A stretch of DNA of 64,000 nucleotides from Arachis hypogaea. Its lineage: Eukaryota > Streptophyta > Magnoliopsida > Fabales > Fabaceae. The stretch covers positions 146,140,699 through 146,204,698 of the forward strand of contig NC_092050.1 of NCBI RefSeq assembly GCF_003086295.3. Direction: 5' to 3'. Numbering within the stretch: the first letter of the stretch is position 1; each line of letters starts with the position of its first letter. The notes beneath the pieces were generated by a model, which was not told where the DNA came from, made no database searches, and was given only the letters and a program-made list of their open reading frames with translations. Below, piece by piece: positions 1 through 9,474 of the stretch. Made by a program: the position numbers and the translations under genes.

Positions 1-1082
1 CAATCGATTGCTTTTGATACCCAATCGATTGAATTCATGAAAACAATATGGAAATGCCAAATTCAATCAATTGAAGTGTGCTAATAATTTAAAGTGAAAA
101 ATTATTCTTTGTACATTTAATTAAAAAAATTACCTTGTTTAAACTATAGTGTAAGTGGAGCCATTTTTATAATCTTACAATTGAGAGTGAGCAATTTTTT
201 TAAGTGAAACAGTTACATCATTCTGTCATGGGTTAATGCAAAATTTACAGAACGTGAGTACGTGATTGAGTATGTAGTTTTAGATTATAAAGATAGGGGT
301 AAAATAGGAAAAAAATATTGGATACCAAACCCTCTGTATTCCCATTATATATTGTTATAGATAAGTATAGTTTCTTAAAATTTTGGGGTATCCAGGCCAC
401 TACTCATCCCCTCTAGGTCCGTCCCTGATTGCTAGCTAATTAATAATAAAAAATAATAACATCTATTTATTTTTAGTATTTTTTAATATCTGTAAATTAA
501 TAAAAGATAAAAAAATATTTTTTCATTACACAATCAATTTCACGAATAAAGTATCGAAACGAATAATTGCAAAATTAGAGATTCTATTCACTGACCTCGA
601 TTTTGTAATCAAAACGATGGTTTATTTTCTGAACACTACAATGAAAAACTTGATTGGACCTTTGCTGATTGCTGCAACGGTGATTAACGATGAAGAAATA
701 GTGGATATTAAATAGACGGATAAAGAATTAAAAAAAAATTGGATATTGAGTAGATGGATGTTCCAAAGAAAAACAATGAAATTTTTTATAATAAAAAAAA
801 TGATACACGATTTCATTGGTGGGATTGAATAATTGGTGATGGATTATCCACCAATTTATAATATTAATATTAAAGAAAAGATAAGATTAGAGTATCTAAT
901 TAAAATAAAACCGCAAAAATTGAAGATAGAATTTTAAAGATAAGATAGATGAATAACAAGATAATTTCTAAAAACGATAACAAGATTGAAATAGGCGTAG
1001 TACAAATTTCAATCGATTGAATTTGGCATGTCTATATTGTTTTCATGAATTCAATCGATTGGGTATCAAAAGCAATCGATTG
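1..1082. mobile_element. Inverted-repeat (TIR) element with CAATCGATTG-rich ends, left edge at or beyond the window start
   Basis: Bases 1-75 are repeated in reverse complement at 1008-1082 with only a few mismatches, enclosing about 930 bp of AT-rich DNA without a credible gene. Each arm carries two or three copies of the palindrome CAATCGATTG or its variant CAATCAATTG. The window starts exactly in the outer palindrome, so the true end and any target duplication cannot be seen. A non-autonomous DNA transposon is the likeliest explanation. Confidence 0.6.
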
Positions 1083-1084
1083 AA

Positions 1085-1410
1085 TTGTGAGACCTAGGTT
1101 GTTTTGAAGCATTCAATCGATTGAAAATTCTAAACAATCAATTGAATTGTACGAAACACACATTTTTAGTCATCGTTCAATCGATTGGGTAATATGACCA
1201 ATCGATTGATTTTGCAAAAACCATGCTGCCCAGCAATTTTCAATCGATTGTTTAGTGGTAAACTGTAATCCAATCGATTGAGTAGTAATCCAATCGATTG
1301 AGTTATAATTCAATCAATTGGTTTGATAGTCCAATCAATTGGTTTTCAAGGAAACACGATTTTATGATTCCTCACGAATATGACGGATCAAATTTAATCT
1401 TTTAATCGAT
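1085..1410. repeat. Cluster of CAATCGATTG palindromic decamers
   Basis: At least eight further copies of CAATCGATTG and its one-base variant CAATCAATTG lie here, spaced roughly 17-60 bp apart. They include closely spaced copies near 1271-1340 preceded by TAATC or TAATT. Spacing is irregular, so this is not a simple tandem repeat. The motif is shared with the arms of the adjacent inverted-repeat element, so this may be a degenerate end of a related copy. Confidence 0.55.
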
Positions 1411-1706
1411 TGGAATAGCCAAAAAATTTATTAAGATCAACGGAAGATCTAATTCGTTATTGTTTTTGTTCTTGATTGTTAATAAACATGATAGATTTAT
1501 AATAAAATAATTATTTATAAAATAAAAAATCGTTTTTATAATTAAATAAAATATATGGGGTTAATTTGTAAATAAATTTAAAAAAGGACTATTTAGTAGT
1601 TATTAAAAAAACTTAAAAATTATGTTTTGTTATGGGACCATTTAATGGTCCAAACGTTCTGGGACTACCAAATCCGGTGCCCGAAGTTTAGCCAAACTGG
1701 GCCTAA

Positions 1707-2143
1707 GGCTTGGTTTAATAAAACTTTTTGAAGAGGTATTTGTGCTTTTTAAAAGCTCAAGCTCCTCATTTTATATTTGGTAAATAAAAAAGATGATGTG
1801 CTTGTGTTTGTACTTGCAACTTTTAAAAGATTGGGGTACTTTTGAAAGCACCTAAGATAGAGCTTTTTAAAATTGGCTTGTACTTTTCAAAATTTAAAAA
1901 TCTAATATCACCTTATATGTAAACTAATTTTTAAATTTAATGTTTGCATTTATGTCTATTATAGTATTTTTAAATTTTAAAAGCTATTTTACCAAATGCA
2001 ATTGTTGTTACTTATATATATATTAAAAGTTATTTTTAATTTGATTTACCAAACATAAATGCTACAACTTTTAAAAAATTATCTTTTAAAAATTAGTTTT
2101 TATAAACTACTTTTGAAAAATAAAAGTTTTACGAAACTAAGCC
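1707..2143. mobile_element. Tourist-like (PIF/Harbinger-type) MITE
   Basis: The element starts GGCTTGGTTT and ends with the inverted complement (AAACTAAGCC). The 3-bp sequence TAA flanks both sides (1704-1706 and 2144-2146), as expected for PIF/Harbinger insertions. It is 437 bp long, AT-rich and non-coding. Its terminal sequence also appears inside both arms of the foldback element at 23691-26109, so this is a repeated family. Confidence 0.7.
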
Positions 2144-2332
2144 TAAGTGACGTGGACATATTTTAATTAGACCATATTTGGTTCCTCCTCAAATATATAA
2201 CCCTAAATCAATCCCAAATATTCAGAGTATATTCTTTTTCTTCTTCTTCATCATCTTCATTTTCATCTTGTTATGGACAAAATCAATTACAGTATAAAGC
2301 ATATCATGAACAAACATCATTCGTTTTATATA

Positions 2333-2900
2333 GTAAAGTATTATTTTGGTTTTCAACGTTTAGGCTGAATCCTAATTTAGTCCTTAACGTTTGAAATAGG
2401 AAATCCTATTTCAATCCTAAAAATTTTCAAACGTTATATTTCAATTCCAAAAAAAATTTAAGTGGATTCAATGCTGTCAGACCATTAAATTTAATATAAA
2501 TAATTCGCATATTAAAGAGCGAATAGCATTTGATTTTAGTATGTAAGTAAAATCAATTCATCAATGATCATTGATATAAAAAAAATTTTCTTTGATTTTG
2601 AAACAGTGATGATTGTTTGTTAGGATTTGGAGTTTTGTATAAAAAGAAAATTAAGGAGAAGAAGTATTATAAAAAGGTTTTAGTTATATTTTTCTAACAC
2701 ACGAAAGAATATATGACTTCACTAGTAACATTATTAACATTCACATCACTCATTCCGCTAACTATTAGTGTCAAATTTAACGGTAGGACCACATTGAACC
2801 TGTTTGAAATTTTTTGGGACAAAAATAAGACTTTTGAAATGTTAGGGACCAAATTAAAATTTGGCACAAACGTTGAAGACTAAAATAGTATTTTACCCTT
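2333..2900. mobile_element. Non-autonomous TIR element (MITE-like)
   Basis: The left end (about 2333-2400) and the reverse complement of the right end (about 2815-2900) match over about 80 bp, including the shared core TTCAACGTTT. The interior is AT-rich without coding capacity. I found no convincing target duplication, so the ends are approximate. Confidence 0.6.
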
Positions 2901-2941
2901 CATATATTTCATGTAGTTCATTAATTACATAAATTAAAGAA

Positions 2942-4219
2942 GGAAAAACTACCAAAAGTACCCATGAAGTTTACGAACACTGACAAAAATACCCATAAAC
3001 TAAGGAAATTAACGTTGTACCCATGAAAGATGGGTTCCATATGACAAAAGTATCCAAATCTTAATTTTTTGTTGATTTTTTAAAAAAATTCCTAAACTAC
3101 CCTACACTCAACCTCAACTCACTTTTTCAACCTTTCATAACTCAATTTGCACCAACTCTTGCCATGGAATCCAAAACTACTCCTGCAACAAACCAGACCG
3201 AAATCAATGGTAGTGGTGGTGGTGGTAGAGAATCGGGTCTCAACCGATTCACTCATAAGTTTATAATCCATACCCAAACCAAATTAATCAAACACAAAAA
3301 AAATACTCAAAACATAAAAATTTTCAAATCCATTCATCCAATTTCAATTCACTTTAGCAAAACTAGAAATAGAAAAAGCCATCAACCATAAAAAATCAAC
3401 AAATCTATTTATCCAATTTGAAATTTATTTCAGCAAAAATCAGAAGTAGAAGTAGCCATCAACTAGATCTTCTATAAATCAATCTCAGCCTTCATAAAAA
3501 ATAGAAGCAGATTTAAAAAAAATATAGAACAATATCATTTTAGTAGTAACTAAATCAATTTCTGAAAAGAAGAAAAATAAAATAAAAATATTTAAAAAAA
3601 AAAGAAATACCTTTTTCTTCGCCGGCCGACTCTAACATCGTCAATGGCAGAACCTCCATCCACAGTGCCGCCTCCCTTTCTTCTCTGATTTCTCTTTACC
3701 GTCTGCATGCAAGAGTACCACGACCCCTCTCTCTTCTCAGGTGTGCGACGACGGTGTTCTCCTCGGCTGGGTCAGACGCGCCACGACGATGTTCTCCTCG
3801 TCTGCAACAGGCGCGCCACGGCAGCATTCTCCTCAGGTTGGGTCATAGGTGTGCGATGAAGGTGTTGTAGTCACCTTAATAGTGAGAGAGAGAAGCAGTG
3901 AGAGGGGAAGAGATTGGCGATAATGGAGTAGGTGGGTGGCGGACAGCAATGAGGAGGTAGGAGGAGAGTTTCTGTGACTCTGTGAGGATTTTTGAGGGAT
4001 AAGTGAGGAGAGAGGAAGAAGAGAAGAGAGGGAGTGATGGTAGAATGGGGTTAGGGTGGGGTAGTTTAGGAATTTTATTAAAAAATCAACAAAAAATTAG
4101 GATTTGAATACTTTTGTCATACGGAACCCATCTTTCATGGGTACGGCGTTAATTTCCTTAGTTTATGGGTACTTTTGTAAGTGTTCGTAAACTTCATGGG
4201 TACTTTTGGTAGTTTTTCC
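2942..4219. mobile_element. Non-autonomous MULE with 9-bp target duplication and GC-rich cargo
   Basis: Terminal inverted repeats of about 150 bp begin GGAAAAACTACC at 2942 and end with its complement at 4219. The 9-bp direct repeat ATTAAAGAA flanks both sides (2933-2941 and 4220-4228). Long TIRs plus a 9-bp duplication are the signature of Mutator-like elements. The interior has a markedly GC-rich patch at about 3610-3870 with imperfect internal duplications (GTTCTCCTCG-like units), unlike the surrounding AT-rich DNA. This could be captured gene sequence (Pack-MULE). A short open frame at 3164-3391 starts in the left half but resembles nothing I know. Confidence 0.85.
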
Positions 4220-4241
4220 ATTAAAGAACAACAAACACTAT

Positions 4242-4467
4242 TCACGCTTTACATAACATCACTATAAAGAACACTACCACTAGAAATAGAACCAAAACAA
4301 CCAAATGGATAATCAATTTTTGACTCTTAACATCATCTTCCAATTTCTCAAGTCTCCAAGCAAAGTTTATCTTTAATTCATCAACTTGAGTAAGGTTTTG
4401 GTTTTCCAGCTTCATCATGTCCAATATCAGTCCGAACAAATAATTCACACCACTCTTTTTCACTTGT
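4242..4467 (-). CDS. Possible 3' exon of a small coiled-coil plus membrane-segment protein
   Basis: Reading leftward from a good acceptor (TTTATTTCAG ending at 4468), an open frame of about 75 codons ends in a stop at 4242. It has a heptad-like charged stretch (around LENQNL...RLEKLEDD) followed by a strongly hydrophobic C-terminal segment of about 20 residues and a short tail. This layout resembles the C-termini of plant GRF-type zinc-finger proteins that are often found near transposons. No zinc-finger exon was found upstream (4470-5030), so this is probably a relic or only part of a gene. The function is not established. Confidence 0.25.
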
Positions 4468-5039
4468 CTGAAATAAAAAAAAATTGCTGAAAAAAAGAGA
4501 GAACTAACAAATCAACAAGGAGAACTAACTTCTTCACTTATATTATAATTGAGACAACTAAATAAAAATTTGTTTGGATTCAAATCTGTTCCAAACCACC
4601 TCAAAACCAGATGACAGCCACAACCACATCCTTCTGACACCCACATTGACCTCCCACAGTTTTGTGTCCTCGTCCAGTACTCATTAGAAGGTGACTGATA
4701 TAACTATCCACAACAGTGCTCCCACCTCCTATCATGGTTTCTCAACATTAGCTTATTGCAAATGATCTGAGTGCTTCAAAACATTTGGGATTGATATAGG
4801 GTTATACATTGGGGAGTGACCAAATTAAGTCCAATTAGAATGTATTCATGTCAACTAGTCATTGGGACAATCCAGTGTGGCAAGTTGGGACAATCCAGTG
4901 TGGCAAAAGATAGCCACATTAGTGACTCAGCACTGGAAAGGACCTATCTGGGGACCACTATGGTAAATGAGAGGGCGCTTTGGTTTGCTTCAGTGGATTA
5001 CTACTCTGCTTTGTCCAATAAACACAATGTAATGATGTT

Positions 5040-5218
5040 AAAAACCAATTTGGGTGGATCAAGTGGTCAGCTCACTCGTTTGCTTAAGCAAATTTTGGAG
5101 GTTCGAATCCCGTGTATGCCACAACCCATTAGCCAACGGCAAACCCTTAAATAAAGCTCAGATTTGCAGCGGATTAATTCTTGACCTGCCGGATTAAGAG
5201 ATGCCGTGGGAGGAAAAA
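5040..5218 (+). mobile_element. tRNA-derived SINE
   Basis: A pol III internal promoter is visible: a box A-like TGGATCAAGTGG near 5056 and box B GGTTCGAATCC at about 5101-5111. A tRNA-unrelated body and a short A-rich tail follow. The 9-bp sequence AATGATGTT flanks it (5031-5039 and 5219-5227), which marks a retroposition event. The tRNA-like part cannot form a complete tRNA, so this is not a functional tRNA gene. It lies 3' of the LDL1-like gene. Confidence 0.8.
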
Positions 5219-5227
5219 AATGATGTT

Positions 5228-5554
5228 GAAAGTTGGAACTCACAAGTGCATAACTATGACTGTTAGATCAGAAATTCTGAACGCATAACCTTGAAGCATT
5301 TTATTTGGCACAAAGGAGCTAAATAGATTATATTATTTGAGAAATCTTGGTAACCAACTAGGAAATTAATATTTCTACATTCATATTTAATCATAAAGAA
5401 GCCACTACAGCCTTGTTCCTTGTGGAACATCAATGCTAAAAATGGGTAACAATGACGGGAAAAATGGTCAGAAACTATGTAGTTCTAACTTCTAACAGAA
5501 AATATCTGAGTTTAATAATACAGTTAACAATGAGCCTCTGTTCTCCATGATGCT
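5228..5554. other. 3' flank of the LDL1-like gene
   Basis: About 330 bp lie between the SINE and the stop codon of the demethylase gene. It should contain that gene's 3' untranslated region and poly(A) site on the minus strand. I see no other feature here. Confidence 0.5.
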
Positions 5555-7957
5555 CTAAGAATTCATGTGGTGAACCAGACCATTTTCTGCTTCAATAAGA
5601 TTGGATCTCGATAATTTTATGCTGCCAATAATAGATTCAGCAGCACTAGTTAAGCCCTTCCTCCCAACCAAACTCACCCCAAAATTGTGGCTTAACATTC
5701 TCATCCTGTTTTCGTCTCCATCCACCTGACTCAACTCAACGGCTTGCTTCTTCGAAACCATGGCGTAAAGATAAAGATTGCCAGAGTCCATGACCGCTTC
5801 TCCAATTTTAACGCGTAGTAATGCAATAGAATCAAGATCATTTGGCTCTGGATTAAACAAAGCAGAGAAGCTCCCAAATTTGAGGTCAGGGTTCATAAAC
5901 AATTTGTTCAATTCATCACTCTCTCTGGTGTTTCTTGTTCTGTCAACTGGCACCAAAGATCTTCTATTTGCAACCCTCAGAATGTTTGCAGCCTCTCTCA
6001 TTCCGCTAAGAAATGCTCCGTGCATTGTCGCAGGATATTGTTTACTGGTCGCCTCACCGGCAAAGAACAGTCTCCCATCTCCAACACTCTCTGCAAGAAT
6101 ATCATAATCGTCTCCTGATGACCCAACAGCAACATAAGAATAAGATCCATAAGCAAAGTGATCCTTCCCCCACCGCGTACAGACTGCCTGAACAGGTTCT
6201 GGAACAACAATTCCCTTTGGGTTATATATATCCTTCAGAATGTCCAAAACCCTTCTCACAGACTCCACCGGTGACATCATCTCAAACCTAATTGCAGCAT
6301 CCCCAGCAACAAGGGCAACGAGTAGTGGGCCTCCGGACACAGAAGAGTAGCTATAGAACAGAAAAAACTCACCCCTCATACTCAAGTCCTCAGTCAAATG
6401 ACCAAACGTATCAATGTTCCCACCCCAGAAATTATATGGAAATAGAATAGCAACCTTGTTCAGCAACCCAAACCCTAACCTATGAATTGCATCTTTCTTT
6501 CTCTGAGGAAGCTCAGGGACAAACTCGATAGACCCCTTCTTAAGCACACCTAATGGCACAGTGCAAACCACCATGTCCCCCCGGAATTCCTGCCCGCTGG
6601 CATAAACAATCACCCCATCAGATCCATACTTAACACACTCCACAGTCCGCCCATAGAAAATTGGTAAATCCTCCGCAAGCGCCCTAACGAAAATCTCGTT
6701 CCCTCCGGGGATAAAACAGTGATCACCACCCATCTCATAAGGATCGTCCTGATCCCAATATGCCATGGACAAATTCGACATCAGAGTAGCATTAGCATAC
6801 TCCAAATTAGCAAGGTGCCAATTCAACAGCATCCTCTCCTCCTGTTCCTCACAAACCTTATAAACACGCCGGAACGCCTCCAGCGCCGTCCCTAACGGCA
6901 CATCAACCGACTTAACCTCCTCAATCATATCCTGCCTAAGCTTACAAACCCTCTCCAAAAGCTTATTAAATGAAACTTCAACCCTAGAATCAATATCAGA
7001 ATCAACAGCCCTTCCATCAGGCATATACAAAGGGCAAAGATCCCTAACCTTATGAAGAGGCAAACCCAATTGCCTCGCCAAAACCCCAAGAGGGTTGCCA
7101 TTGATTCCGGTAAGCACACTCCCACCGAAATCCGCTGCAGCCTCAACTCCATCACCCATCATCTTCTTTGTCTTCACGCGCCCACCAGGGCGCATCCTTC
7201 CCTCCAAAATCGCAACTTTAAACCCTAGAAACACCAATTGCCGCGCCGCAACCAAACCTGCGAACCCAGCACCAATCACAATTACCGTTCCTCTTTCGAA
7301 ATCATCGAAAGGTTTCAACTTCGCTTCTTTAATCGGTGGCGCGATGCCGAAATTGATGTACCCGTGCTCGAGGAGGAACCGGTACGCGGAATCGACCAAC
7401 CCTTTGTGCTCGGAACGGATAGATTGGAGGGCTCGATCGCGCGTGAGCCACACGTCGACGTTGGAGCGCCACCGTGCGAGGATGTGGTTTCGGACGACGA
7501 TGTAGTTGGTCTGCTCGGAGCCGCCGACGGTGGAGACGACGTTGGCCTCGATCTCCTCCTCCGTCAGGGAGTCGACGGGGAAACCGACGGAGATGGCGAT
7601 GAGGGCCTCGACATCGCAGTCTTTGGCAACATCGTTACGGCGGTTCCTGGCGGCGATGGAGGCGGCGCCGTTGATCTCAGTGAAAAATTTCTTACGACGG
7701 CGGCGCTTGCGGGGAGGACCGGGAGCCGCGGGGTTGGGGTCGGGTGGGGCGTGTTGGTGAGATGAAGAAGAATCTTCTGGGGATTCCAAAACGGCGGTTT
7801 CTGGTGTCGTTTCCTTTGGGAGGGAGGATGATTGGTCTTCCGAGGAGTTGTTGAGCTGTGGGGACAGTGCCACGTCGTTTTCCGGCGATATGGGTTCGGA
7901 GATGGGCGGTGGGGGCGGCGGTGATAGCTGTGGTGGAGGGTCCGCCGTCGTTTCCAT
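5555..7957 (-). CDS. LDL1: LSD1-type lysine-specific histone demethylase (LDL1-like)
   Basis: This is a single-exon gene of 800 codons. The family uses FAD to oxidatively remove methyl groups from histone H3 Lys4 in the nucleus; plant LDL1 is known to act in flowering-time and developmental control. The proline/serine-rich N-terminus ends in a basic nuclear-localisation-like run (KRRRRKK, residues 84-90). A SWIRM domain spans about 117-205. The FAD-binding motif VIGAGFAGL (about 228-236) starts the amine-oxidase domain, and FFAGEATSKQYPATMHGAF near residues 665-685 closes the FAD site. The ATG at 7957 is chosen because the frame upstream of it (to about 8011) contains no earlier ATG, and the context AAAATGG is good. 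Length is close to Arabidopsis LDL1 (about 840 residues). Paralogue LDL2 is the alternative, but the C-terminal part reads closer to LDL1. No frameshift or internal stop is seen. Confidence 0.93.
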   Translation of the reverse strand: METTADPPPQLSPPPPPPISEPISPENDVALSPQLNNSSEDQSSSLPKETTPETAVLESPEDSSSSHQHAPPDPNPAAPGPPRKRRRRKKFFTEINGAASIAARNRRNDVAKDCDVEALIAISVGFPVDSLTEEEIEANVVSTVGGSEQTNYIVVRNHILARWRSNVDVWLTRDRALQSIRSEHKGLVDSAYRFLLEHGYINFGIAPPIKEAKLKPFDDFERGTVIVIGAGFAGLVAARQLVFLGFKVAILEGRMRPGGRVKTKKMMGDGVEAAADFGGSVLTGINGNPLGVLARQLGLPLHKVRDLCPLYMPDGRAVDSDIDSRVEVSFNKLLERVCKLRQDMIEEVKSVDVPLGTALEAFRRVYKVCEEQEERMLLNWHLANLEYANATLMSNLSMAYWDQDDPYEMGGDHCFIPGGNEIFVRALAEDLPIFYGRTVECVKYGSDGVIVYASGQEFRGDMVVCTVPLGVLKKGSIEFVPELPQRKKDAIHRLGFGLLNKVAILFPYNFWGGNIDTFGHLTEDLSMRGEFFLFYSYSSVSGGPLLVALVAGDAAIRFEMMSPVESVRRVLDILKDIYNPKGIVVPEPVQAVCTRWGKDHFAYGSYSYVAVGSSGDDYDILAESVGDGRLFFAGEATSKQYPATMHGAFLSGMREAANILRVANRRSLVPVDRTRNTRESDELNKLFMNPDLKFGSFSALFNPEPNDLDSIALLRVKIGEAVMDSGNLYLYAMVSKKQAVELSQVDGDENRMRMLSHNFGVSLVGRKGLTSAAESIIGSIKLSRSNLIEAENGLVHHMNS

Positions 7958-8011
7958 TTTGGTTCCTCCCTCCCTGATGGACTTTGAATTTGTTTTATTC
8001 AATTTTTTCAA

Positions 8012-8937
8012 ATATTCAGAGATTAATAGTAATTAGTATTGATATCCATATCCGCTAATAGAGACAGCTATTGTTGAAATGTTTTCGTTTTAAATGTTCG
8101 CAGTTTGTACTTTGCCTATAAAGGAAGTGGCGAAGTGCACTATTTGTGTGAACTTATGTATAAAAGGAATAAAAAAAGTCACTTTTTTTATAATGTTATT
8201 TATGGAATTTAAATATTTAATAATTCTTTGAATTTAATTTTAATATATTTATAATATAAAATATTTTATATAATTGTTTAATTATATCAATTTTATTAAA
8301 TAATTATTCATACAGTTAATATATAAAATATTTATTTCTATTAATATAATACTACATAATTAAATTTAGATGTACTTATAAAATTATTTTACACAAAATT
8401 AAATTCTATTTCTTTTTATATAAAAATGTTTTTACAAGTGTTTTGATGATGTATTATTAATTTATTACATCAAAAGACAAGTATTGCTTGGTACAGAATA
8501 GTTTAACTCTTCTACTTTATCAAAATTAATTTTAAATTAGAGGGGGTATTTTATGTTTTTGCTAACATGTGGTTAATATTTGAGAATAATTTGGATACAC
8601 CTAAATTGATTGTACTAAGGATATATACTTGATGAGATGATAGCAAATACACTTTCACTTGTTAAAAAATTACTTAACGAAAAATCCTTAAATTTTTGTT
8701 CTCAAGTTAATCCAAATTACATTGTGTTTAAAGATACTGCTAGAGCGGGCCTTGCTTTTTTTTTTTTTTTAAGTTAATCATATCATTATTCATATATGAA
8801 ATTCTCACCTCACTATGATAACCTAGGACCTTTCGTTAACCTGAAAGTTAAATTTTAGTAGTTGTATTTCTTCATTTTCTTTCATTTCAGTTCCATTCGT
8901 TTCCCTTCCAATTTATTCATTTTGACAATTTAATTAT
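8012..8937. promoter_or_regulatory. Upstream region of the LDL1-like gene
   Basis: About 900 bp of AT-rich non-coding DNA lies between the LDL1-like start and the MITE at 8938. The gene's promoter and 5' leader must lie here on the minus strand. I could not identify a convincing TATA box or other defined element. A T-run of about 13 bases occurs near 8757-8771. Confidence 0.45.
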
Positions 8938-9229
8938 GATTTAATTATTCTACTTGTCCCTATAATTTCACAAAATTTTCAATTACATCTCTATATTTTT
9001 TTTTAATTGAGTCTTTGCACTAAATTTTTTTTTAATTAAGTTCCTACATTTTTTTTTCTTTTATTTAGGTCCCTATACCAATTCTTTTTTTTTAGTTGAG
9101 TCCCTATAAAATTAAACCAATTACTACTAAGAAGGACTTAATTGAAATGGTGCAGGGACCCAATTGAAAAAAAAAGTATAAGAATCTAATTAAAAATTTT
9201 ACGAAACTATAAGACAGAGTAATTAAACC
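8938..9229. mobile_element. MULE-type MITE, 292 bp
   Basis: The left end GATTTAATTATTCT and the reverse complement of the right end GGTTTAATTACTCT form TIRs that continue imperfectly for about 50 bp. The 9-bp duplication TTTAATTAT flanks it exactly (8929-8937 and 9230-9238). The interior holds T-rich and A-rich tracts with repeated 'TCCCTATA' phrases and no gene. Confidence 0.75.
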
Positions 9230-9474
9230 TTTAATTATTGCATGCATCATAGACTTAAATGGAGTACAAGATACCGAGTCATTGAGATAACCACTAATTT
9301 TAACCAAGTCTTGCTATAGTATAATAAGTTAATAACATGCCAGACTAGGTATTCATAATTCATGCACAAAATAATATTTAAACGTCTCTATATAAACAAA
9401 TATTGTAACCATTTGTTTTTTCTTTCTGTACATAAACTGCCATGTAAGAGATCAAAAAAAGAAATCCGCAAGAA

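Noticed and set aside
5040..5130. Possible tRNA gene (box A and box B present)
   Set aside because: Acceptor and anticodon stems do not form, and the segment is inside a SINE with target duplications.
7095..7765. Long plus-strand frames opposite the LDL1-like gene
   Set aside because: They are antisense shadows of a GC-rich coding region with a clear protein on the minus strand.
7958..8011. N-terminal extension of the LDL1-like protein by 18 codons
   Set aside because: The extension would have to start at a TTG; the first ATG, in good context, is at 7957.
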